DNA from: Astrobacterium formosum
Lineage (GTDB): Bacteria; Pseudomonadota; Alphaproteobacteria; Rhizobiales; Xanthobacteraceae
Reading direction: 5' to 3'
NCBI GenBank assembly: GCA_030848545.1
Contig: JAVDCA010000022.1
Coordinates: 1-64,000, forward strand
Length of the DNA: 64,000 bases
The position numbers and the translations under genes were made by a program. The notes beneath the pieces are model-generated. The model was not told the DNA's origin. It saw nothing but the letters and a program-made list of their open reading frames with translations, and did no database searches. Below, one piece after another: positions 57,707 through 64,000 of this stretch (position 1 is the stretch's first letter; each line of letters opens with the position of its first letter).

Positions 57707-59914
57707 TCAGCCGGCCGCAGCGCCGGACTTGCGGTTCTGGAGACGATCGGCGCGCCGTTCTGGCCCTTTGTAATTCGGGTCGTCGCGCCGGCGCCGGTCG
57801 GCGGGACCGGTGCGGACCGTGACCAGGAACTTGTCGACTTCCATCTTGAGCTGGTCGTTCTCCCGCGCCAGCGAGCGCGCCGCCGCCAGCAATTGCCCGG
57901 AAGCGGCACCGGTTTCCCCGGCCCCGCGGTCGACGGCATCGATGTCGGCGGCAATCTTTGCGGTGCCCTGGGCGGCCCGCTGTACGTTGCGGGCGATCTC
58001 CCGCGTCGCCGCCGACTGCCCGTCGACAGTGGCCGATGTGGCGGCGGCGATCTCGGCGATCCGGCCGATGATTTCGCCGACCGCCTTGATGTCCGCGACC
58101 GAGTCGCGGGTGATGTTCTGGATGCTCGCGACCTGCTGCCCGATCTCCTCGGTCGCCTTGGCGGTCTGCCCCGCCAGGGCCTTGACCTCGCTGGCGACGA
58201 CCGCGAAGCCCTTGCCGGCAGCGCCGGCGCGGGCGGCCTCGATGGTGGCGTTGAGGGCGAGCAGGTTGGTCTGCTCCGCAATGGCGGTGATCAGGTTGAC
58301 GACGGCACCGATACGCGCCGCCGCGTCCGCCAATGTGGAGATCCTCACGTCCGTCTTGTCCGCCTGCTCGACGGCGCGCGCGGCGATTCCGGCGGACTCG
58401 TGCAGCTGGCGGCTGATGTCGGCGACCGAGGCCGCCATCTCTTCGGTCGCCGCCGCGACGCTCTGCATGTCGGTCGAGGCGTCGGCGGAGGCGGCGGCGA
58501 CGGCACCCGTGAGGTCATGGGTGACGCCGGCATTGTGTGTCAGAGAATCCGCGGTGGCCTCGAGTTCGTTGGAAGCCGACGACACCGTGTTCACGATCTC
58601 TCCGACCACGCTTTCGAACTGGTCGGCGAGCTTGTGCATCGCCGCGGTGCGTTCCTGCATGGCCTTCTCCTCGATCGCTGCCTGGCGCGCCAGTTCCTGG
58701 ACCTCGGCCACGCGTTGCTCTTCGGCAGCGCGCATTTCGGCCGCACGCTGTTCCTCCTGCAGGCGCAGGCGATCGAGGGCGTGGATTCGCAACACCTCCA
58801 CGGCGCGGGCCATGTCGCCGATTTCATCGCGGCAGGTTCGTCCCGGCACGTCGATGTCGAGACGTCCATCGGCCAGACCCGTCATGGTGTTCGAGAGTTC
58901 GCGGATCGGATTGGTGATGCTGCGTCCCAAGGCCAGAACCACCGTTATGCTGGCGGCGAACACCAGGATCGCCGCCAATCCGGCCAGCAGCAGCTCGTTC
59001 GTCGCCGCCGTCCGGATCGCCCCCGTCATGGCGGAGAGATCGGTCGCCAGCAGGTCCTCGACCCGCTTGAGGATATCGATGCGCGCCGTGGTGGCGGCGA
59101 ACCAGGCGGTCGCCGCGATGCCCGGGACGGCGACCGCAGGCCCGGCGGCACGGATCGCCTGACGCATGCGCTCGACATCGGCATTGACGGGCTCCGACAT
59201 GGCCTGCGCGAATGCCCGGCGCTGCGCCGGCGCCGCAGCCTTCTCGAAAACTCCCAGCAGTTGCCCCTGCGCCGCCGCAAGGCCGACGAACCGCGCATAC
59301 GAGGCCTGATCGAAACCACCCGCGGCGAGCCCGCCGGCGCCGGTCGCACGTTCCTGGCCCGCCTGCTCCTTGCCGCGCATGAAGACCACGTAATTCTGCA
59401 AGGCCGCCGTCACGTCGCCACGGCTGCTCAGCTTGCTGACGGCGACGGCGCCGTCCAACAGGCTGCCGATCAGGTCGGTGTAGAAGGCGAACGACTCGGG
59501 CGGCGTCAGCATCAACGCATCGACGGCTTGCCGCCTGACGGCGAGCATGTCCGCAAATCGCCAGGCCTCGGTCATCGCAGCGGCGAATTCGCCGGTAGAA
59601 CTGGCGACAGCGGCGAACGAAGCTCTGGCCTTCGACAGGTTGGCGTCGCTGGCTCGGCGTATCGTCGCGAGCTGGTCGCGCATCTGCGCGCCCTTGCTGT
59701 TGAGATAGGTGGAAGAGGTGCCGCGCTCCTGCTGCAGCGTGTGGATCAGGTGGCTGGCGGCGGCGACGCTCGTCGACAGGTCTTCCAGATGCGCCATTTC
59801 GGTTCGCACCGCCCATTTGGCCGACAGGATGTGCCAGCCGAAGCCGAGCAGGCTCGTGAGCATCAACGCGAAGGCAAACATCAGACGCGCCTTGACGCGG
59901 AAACGACGGATCAT
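57707..59914 (-). CDS. NIT-domain methyl-accepting chemotaxis protein
   Basis: A 735-residue chemoreceptor. After the first membrane helix (about 10-28) comes a periplasmic domain that opens with [16 protein letters not shown], the hallmark of nitrate/nitrite-sensing NIT domains (about 45-300). A second membrane helix (about 310-330), a HAMP segment, a long coiled coil with [18 protein letters not shown], and the MCP signalling domain with [15 protein letters not shown] follow. The tail is basic, without a CheR pentapeptide. The start at 59914 fits the first helix. Ligand nitrate or nitrite is only family-based inference. Confidence 0.92.
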   Translation of the reverse strand: MIRRFRVKARLMFAFALMLTSLLGFGWHILSAKWAVRTEMAHLEDLSTSVAAASHLIHTLQQERGTSSTYLNSKGAQMRDQLATIRRASDANLSKARASFAAVASSTGEFAAAMTEAWRFADMLAVRRQAVDALMLTPPESFAFYTDLIGSLLDGAVAVSKLSSRGDVTAALQNYVVFMRGKEQAGQERATGAGGLAAGGFDQASYARFVGLAAAQGQLLGVFEKAAAPAQRRAFAQAMSEPVNADVERMRQAIRAAGPAVAVPGIAATAWFAATTARIDILKRVEDLLATDLSAMTGAIRTAATNELLLAGLAAILVFAASITVVLALGRSITNPIRELSNTMTGLADGRLDIDVPGRTCRDEIGDMARAVEVLRIHALDRLRLQEEQRAAEMRAAEEQRVAEVQELARQAAIEEKAMQERTAAMHKLADQFESVVGEIVNTVSSASNELEATADSLTHNAGVTHDLTGAVAAASADASTDMQSVAAATEEMAASVADISRQLHESAGIAARAVEQADKTDVRISTLADAAARIGAVVNLITAIAEQTNLLALNATIEAARAGAAGKGFAVVASEVKALAGQTAKATEEIGQQVASIQNITRDSVADIKAVGEIIGRIAEIAAATSATVDGQSAATREIARNVQRAAQGTAKIAADIDAVDRGAGETGAASGQLLAAARSLARENDQLKMEVDKFLVTVRTGPADRRRRDDPNYKGPERRADRLQNRKSGAAAG

Positions 59915-59963
59915 GTGAAGCCCCACGCTTCTAGGCTGCAGAATCTGCCGCGGATCCAAAAAC

Positions 59964-60020
59964 GACATCGCCTCGGCGGTCGGCGATGTCGCCCTTTCGA
60001 CGAACGCATTCTCGTTCGTC
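59964..60020. other. Two hairpins between the acyl-CoA dehydrogenase and chemoreceptor genes
   Basis: GACATCGCC (59964-59972) pairs with GGCGATGTC (59982-59990), and GACGAACG (59999-60006) pairs with CGTTCGTC (60013-60020). They lie far (about 180 bases) downstream of the dehydrogenase stop and near the receptor's promoter. They may be terminator remnants or parts of the receptor leader. Confidence 0.35.
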
Positions 60021-60201
60021 AGATCCCGAGCAAGTTAAGTCGAATGTGTATAAAAGACGCAAACGTAAGCGCGAGCGGCGCCGGCCATTCGCGCAATAGA
60101 TGGTACGAATTTGCTGTTCGGCGCCCGCGATACCCATCCCGGCACCGCGCGCGGGAACGCCGCCGACACATCGCCCAAAAACTTTCGTCGCTGTCTTTAG
60201 G

Positions 60202-61413
60202 TCAGGCGCTCTCGCCCGAACCCCAGCCCCAGAAGTCGCGCCCCTCGTCGCGCAGAAACCGCGCCAGCACCATTTTGTGGACTTCCGAAGCCCCGTCGAC
60301 GAGGCGGGCCGAACGGGCGTAGCGATAGATCCACTCCAGCACCGTATCCTTGGAATAACCGCGCGCCCCATTGAGCTGGATGGCGACGTCGGCGGCCTGG
60401 TGCAGCGTGTCGGCGACCTGGATCTTGGCCATGGAGATTTCCTTGCGGGCGCGGGCGCCCTGGTCGAGCTGCCACGCCGCATGCATGGTGAGCAGCCGTC
60501 CGATCTGGATCTGGTGGGCGAGTTCGCCCAGCTTGATCTGCACGCTCTCGCGATCGGCAAGGCGGATGCCGAAGCCTTCGCGCCGGTTCACGTAGTCCTG
60601 CGCGATCTCCATGCAGCGCTTGGACCAGCCGAGCCAGCGCATGCAATGGGTCAGCCGCGCCGGCCCGAGTCTGATCTGCGTCGCCTTGAGGCCGTCGCCC
60701 ACCTGCATCAGCACGTCCTCGTCGGCTATTTCCAGGCCGTCATACTCGATCTCGCAATGGCCGCCGTGCTCCTCCGGCCCCATGATCGGGATGCGGCGCA
60801 GGATCTTCCAGCCGGGCTGGCCCTTGTGATGCAGGAATGCGGTCAGGCCGCGGCGGGGATCGTCCGAGGTGCGCGCGATCAGGATGAAATGGGCGGCGCC
60901 CTCGGCGCCGGTGATGAACCATTTGCGTCCCGTGACCACCCATTTGCCGCCGCGCCGCTCGGCCCGCGTCCTGATCATGCCGGGATCGGAGCCGCCGCCC
61001 GGATGGGGCTCGGTCATGGCGAAGGATGAACGCACCTTGCCGGCGACGATGGGTGCAAGCCACTTGTCCTGCTGTGCTGGTGTGCCGACGCGGGCAAGGA
61101 GGTTCATGTTGCCGTCGTCGGGCGCCATACAGTGGATGGCGAGCGGGCCGAACAAAGAGCGCGCCGCCTCCTCGTAAATCCCCGCCCAGGCGACGACCGG
61201 CAGCGCCATGCCGCCGTACTGCTTCGGCGCCTGCGGGGCCCACAGGCCGGCGGCGCGCGCCTTGGCGCGCACGCCGGCGAGGACGTCGGTGCGGATGTTC
61301 TCGTGCGCGTCCCAATTGGCGCGGTCGTCTTCGAGCGGCAGAACGTGTTCGGCCACGAAGGCGCGGACATTTCGGCGCAACGCTTCGACCTCGGGAGACA
61401 GCGTGAAGTCCAT
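60202..61413 (-). CDS. Acyl-CoA dehydrogenase
   Basis: A 403-residue flavoprotein that introduces the alpha-beta double bond into acyl-CoA. It has MTEPHPGGGSDPG in the middle domain, WVVTGRKWFITGAEGA, and the C-terminal QLNGARGYSKD motif; HCMRWLGWSKRCMEIA is typical of the ACAD10/11-like subgroup. Substrate unknown. Last gene of the TRAP/SDR operon. Confidence 0.9.
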   Translation of the reverse strand: MDFTLSPEVEALRRNVRAFVAEHVLPLEDDRANWDAHENIRTDVLAGVRAKARAAGLWAPQAPKQYGGMALPVVAWAGIYEEAARSLFGPLAIHCMAPDDGNMNLLARVGTPAQQDKWLAPIVAGKVRSSFAMTEPHPGGGSDPGMIRTRAERRGGKWVVTGRKWFITGAEGAAHFILIARTSDDPRRGLTAFLHHKGQPGWKILRRIPIMGPEEHGGHCEIEYDGLEIADEDVLMQVGDGLKATQIRLGPARLTHCMRWLGWSKRCMEIAQDYVNRREGFGIRLADRESVQIKLGELAHQIQIGRLLTMHAAWQLDQGARARKEISMAKIQVADTLHQAADVAIQLNGARGYSKDTVLEWIYRYARSARLVDGASEVHKMVLARFLRDEGRDFWGWGSGESA

Positions 61414-61465
61414 GAGGCGTTTTCCCTGCTGTACCAGCCGCGGCTTGGCCGCGTTCTGTTCGTGG

Positions 61466-62242
61466 CTACCCCGGCAGCGCCACCACCTGGCCGCCGTCGA
61501 CCACGATGGTGGTGCCGGTCATGAAGCGGCCGGCCTCGGAGGCGAGCAGAAGCAGCGCGCCGTCGAGATCGCCATCCTGGCCGAAGCGGCCGACCGGGAT
61601 CGCACGCTTGATCTTGTCGCCGGCGCTGCTGGCGAGATAGTCGCGATTGGCATCGGTCACGAACCAGCCCGGCGCGATGGCGTTGACGCGCACGCCCTTG
61701 AAGGCGAGTTCGAGCGCCAGCGCCCGCGTCAATTGGATGACGCCGGCCTTGGCGGCCGCATAGGCGGCGACGCCCTTGCCGGCGCCGAGCCCGAGGATCG
61801 AGGCGATATTGATGATCGAACCCGCGGTCTTGGCGGCCGTCATGCGGCGGGCCCCCTCCTGGGCCCAGAAGAACACCGCGTCGAGATTGGTCGCGAGCAC
61901 CTGCCGCCAGCCCTCCTCGGACAGGTCGAGGGCGCGGTCGCTGTGGACAATGCCGGCATTGTTGACCAGAACCGTGACGGGGCCGAACGCCCGTTCGGCG
62001 GCATCGTATGCGGCCCGCATGGCGGCGCGGTCGAGAACGTCGGCCGAGACCGTGAGCACACGCCCGTCACCAGCCTCGATCTCCGCCCGCATGGCGTCGA
62101 GCCGGCCGGCGCGCCGGGCCACCAGCACGACGGCGGCACCATTTGCTGCCAGCACCCTGGCGAAGCGTGCGCCCAGGCCGCTGGAGGCGCCGGTGACCAG
62201 CGCGACGCGGCCGGTGAGGTCGAACAATTGTGCGGCCCGCAT
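61466..62242 (-). CDS. Short-chain dehydrogenase/reductase
   Basis: A 258-residue SDR enzyme with cofactor motif TGASSGLGARFA (about 16), NNAG, the active-site Ser (NIASI) and YAAAK, plus the C-terminal TIVVDGG. Probably oxidises a hydroxyacyl or alcohol group in the pathway encoded with the dehydrogenase. The gap to the dehydrogenase is 52 bases and to the permease 29 bases. Confidence 0.9.
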   Translation of the reverse strand: MRAAQLFDLTGRVALVTGASSGLGARFARVLAANGAAVVLVARRAGRLDAMRAEIEAGDGRVLTVSADVLDRAAMRAAYDAAERAFGPVTVLVNNAGIVHSDRALDLSEEGWRQVLATNLDAVFFWAQEGARRMTAAKTAGSIINIASILGLGAGKGVAAYAAAKAGVIQLTRALALELAFKGVRVNAIAPGWFVTDANRDYLASSAGDKIKRAIPVGRFGQDGDLDGALLLLASEAGRFMTGTTIVVDGGQVVALPG

Positions 62243-62271
62243 GTTCCTCCCCGGGTCGTTGCCCGCCTGTT

Positions 62272-63678
62272 CTACCCTCCGTAGAGCGACTGGGGCAACC
62301 ATGTCGCGAGCGCCGGCACGAACCACAGCACCGCCAGCATGGCGAGCTGGATGACGATGAACGGGATGACCCCCACATAGATGTGCGCCGTAGTGATCTC
62401 CGGCGGCGCGACGCCGCGCAGGAAGAACAGGGTCGGGCCGAGCGGCGGGTGCATGTAGGAGGTCTGCAGGTTCATGGCCAGCATGACGGCGAGCCAGACC
62501 GGGTCGACGCCGGGCATCTGCAGGAGCGCCGGGGCGACGATCGGCACCACCACGAAGATGATCTCGAAGGCGTCCATCACGAAGCCGAGGAAGAACACGG
62601 CGAGCATCACGGCGAGAACCGCCCCGGCGGTGCCGCCCGGCAGGTCGGACAGCGCATGGTGCACCATGTCGTCGCCGCCGAGCCCGCGAAACACGAGGCT
62701 GAACAGCGTCGCGCCGATCAGGATCAAAAAGATCATGCTGGTGACCTGGGTGGTCCGGTGCAGCACCGGGACCAGCACGGTCCTGATCCAGCCGCCATCG
62801 CCGTCGAAGCGCCGCAGTGCCAAGAGGATCGCCCCGAAGGCCCCGATCGCCGCCGACTCGGTCGGAGTCGCGAGCCCTCCGAGGATCGAGCCGAGCACGG
62901 CGACGATGAGCCCGATCGGCGCCACCAGGGCGGCCAGGAGCCGGCGCGCCATGGCGAAGCCGCGCGGCGCCTGCGGGTCGGGCGGCATGGCGGGCGAGGT
63001 TTTGGGAAAGAAGAACGCCACAGCGATCAGGAACAGGAGATAGAGGGCAACCAGTGTCCCAGCCGGCACGATGGCGCCGGCGAACAGGTCCGAGACCGTG
63101 ACCGAGCGCGGCGCGAAATTGCCCTGGGCGAGCTGGGCGGCCTGATAGGCGTTGCCCATCTGGTCGCCGAGCAGCACCAAGACGGTCGCGGGCGGAAAGA
63201 TCTGCGCCAGAGTGGCGGTCGCCGCCACCGTGCCGGCGGCAAGGCGCTTGTCGTAGCCATAGCGTAGCATGGTGGGCAGCACGATCAGCCCCATGGTGAC
63301 CGTGGTGGCGCCGACGATACCCTTGGCGGCGGCGAGCAGCACGCCGACGATGGTGACCGCGATGGCGAGCCCGCCGGTGAGCGAGCCGAACAGGCGCCCC
63401 ATGGTCTCCAAAAGATCCTCGGCGACGCGGGAGCGCTCCAGCATCACGCCCATGAACACGAACAGCGGGATCGCCAGCAGCACGTCGTTGGTCATGATGC
63501 CGAAGATGCGCTGCGGCAAAGCGCCGAGGAGCGACAGGCTCATCACCCCGAAGGCATCGCCCGCGAAGCCGAACATCAGCGACACGCCGGCGAGCGTCAG
63601 CGCCACCGGATAGCCGGCCAGGAGCAGCCCGCACATGGCCCCCACCATGGCGACCGCGAGGACTTCGGGGAGGATCAT
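62272..63678 (-). CDS. TRAP transporter large permease (DctM-type)
   Basis: A 468-residue inner-membrane protein with about 12 helices. Family segments: AGYPVALTLAGVSLMFG, LAAAKGIVGATTVTMGLIVLP and the C-terminal MNLQTSYMHPPLGPTLFFLRG. The start MILPEVLAV is chosen; a 44-residue longer reading translates the CTCCC repeat (LPKRGEGE) and is rejected. The small permease probably runs off the right edge of the window. Confidence 0.9.
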   Translation of the reverse strand: MILPEVLAVAMVGAMCGLLLAGYPVALTLAGVSLMFGFAGDAFGVMSLSLLGALPQRIFGIMTNDVLLAIPLFVFMGVMLERSRVAEDLLETMGRLFGSLTGGLAIAVTIVGVLLAAAKGIVGATTVTMGLIVLPTMLRYGYDKRLAAGTVAATATLAQIFPPATVLVLLGDQMGNAYQAAQLAQGNFAPRSVTVSDLFAGAIVPAGTLVALYLLFLIAVAFFFPKTSPAMPPDPQAPRGFAMARRLLAALVAPIGLIVAVLGSILGGLATPTESAAIGAFGAILLALRRFDGDGGWIRTVLVPVLHRTTQVTSMIFLILIGATLFSLVFRGLGGDDMVHHALSDLPGGTAGAVLAVMLAVFFLGFVMDAFEIIFVVVPIVAPALLQMPGVDPVWLAVMLAMNLQTSYMHPPLGPTLFFLRGVAPPEITTAHIYVGVIPFIVIQLAMLAVLWFVPALATWLPQSLYGG

Positions 63679-63722
63679 GGGAAGACTCGGCGCGGGTGAT
63701 GCGCGCCCAGGGCACGGCGCCG

Positions 63723-63902
63723 CTTCTCCCTCTCCCCTTTTGGGGAGAGGGCCGGGGTGAGGGGGTAGCGAAGCGAGTTGGGTGCACAGTCTTCTCGCCA
63801 AGTCTGGCAAGAGTGGGACGATGCCGTGCGCGATCGAATCGCCGGAGCCCCCTCACCCCAACCCTCTCCCCGCAGGGGAGAGGGAGCCGGCTGCGGCGAG
63901 CG
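63723..63902. repeat. MITE-like 180-base palindromic element (copy B)
   Basis: Same arrangement as the copy at 52570-52748: ends CTTCTCCCTCTCCCC and GGGGAGAGGGAGC, internal GGGGTGAGGGGGT, GTTGGGTGC, TGGGACGA and CGCCGGAGCCCCCTCACCCC. Size differs by only one base. It sits between dctM and the next gene. Confidence 0.75.
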
Positions 63903-63946
63903 GCGCCGCATCAGGTCGATGGCTCCGGCCAGTTCACGACACGACA

Positions 63947-64000
63947 TCATCGCCCGTGCTCCTCGGCGGACGCGATCAGCACCAGCCCTGCCCGGATCGC
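63947..64000 (-). CDS. Partial gene at window edge, probably TRAP small permease C-terminus
   Basis: A minus-strand reading of 17 residues (AIRAGLVLIASAEEHGR) ends with a stop at 63947-63949 and runs off the right edge. A hydrophobic helix end plus charged tail, in the position upstream of a DctM gene, suits a DctQ-type permease. The evidence is positional. Confidence 0.35.
   Translation of the reverse strand, partial: AIRAGLVLIASAEEHGR

Noticed and set aside
61466-63856. A 796-codon frame that would fuse a long head onto the short-chain dehydrogenase
   Set aside because: The head translates the TRAP permease gene out of frame; the dehydrogenase starts cleanly at 62242.
48804-63902. CTCCC-type repeats considered as a CRISPR array
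   Set aside because: The repeats are palindromic, irregularly spaced over kilobases and lack unique spacers of constant length; no cas genes are present.

Overview
The window is 64 kb of GC-rich chromosomal DNA, densely coding on both strands, from an alphaproteobacterium. Several features suggest the Hyphomicrobiales, near the Xanthobacteraceae/Nitrobacteraceae: GltBD and HemH of alphaproteobacterial type, a DUF459 protein beside a lytic transglycosylase, galU and a KpsF-type isomerase, several Liv/TRAP uptake operons with acyl-CoA ligases, and palindromic intergenic repeats familiar from Bradyrhizobium and Rhodopseudomonas. The family assignment is inference. No rRNA, tRNA, CRISPR array, phage or insertion sequence was recognised.

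Region 1-18.8 kb is a patchwork of short units: a chemoreceptor; a metal-cluster-flavoured row (DUF134 regulator, NifX-like protein, cysteine-containing hotdog thioesterase, DUF1847 protein, alpha/beta hydrolase); DoxX; an amine oxidase; a methyltransferase divergent from a GlxA-type regulator; a ribbon-helix-helix protein; propionyl-CoA synthetase; a TSUP exporter; GDPD; an acyl-CoA ligase; and a toxin-antitoxin pair with a broken toxin. It ends in an AT-rich control region with two identical palindromes in front of a PadR regulator with a His/Gly-rich head and a Fur-like protein lacking the usual metal domain.

Region 18.8-33 kb is housekeeping and envelope: gltB and gltD (with a sigma-54-like site upstream), a DUF459 protein, a lytic transglycosylase lipoprotein, galU, a large outer-membrane barrel protein and arabinose-5-phosphate isomerase. 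Convergent gene ends here are marked by palindromic repeats.

Region 33-42.2 kb is a one-strand aldarate (glucarate-type) catabolic island: SMP-30 lactonase, FadR-type GntR regulator, TRAP transporter (Q, M, P), LysR regulator, glucarate dehydratase, the aldolase GarL and tartronate semialdehyde reductase GarR. Together they would import a sugar acid or its lactone and convert it to pyruvate and glycerate. A palindrome in front of the SMP-30 gene is a good GntR operator.

Region 42.4-55.7 kb holds NfeD plus an SPFH protein, ferrochelatase, and a Liv-type ABC operon bracketed by an AMP-forming acyl-CoA ligase and a PaaK-like ligase, which suggests uptake and CoA activation of a carboxylic or aromatic acid. 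A Uma2-family gene without its own stop runs antisense into this operon. Most gaps between the liv genes carry palindromic repeats.

Region 56-60 kb is signalling: an HWE-type histidine kinase, a PilZ protein and a NIT-domain chemoreceptor. Region 60.2-64 kb is an operon of TRAP permeases, a short-chain dehydrogenase and an acyl-CoA dehydrogenase, running off the right edge.
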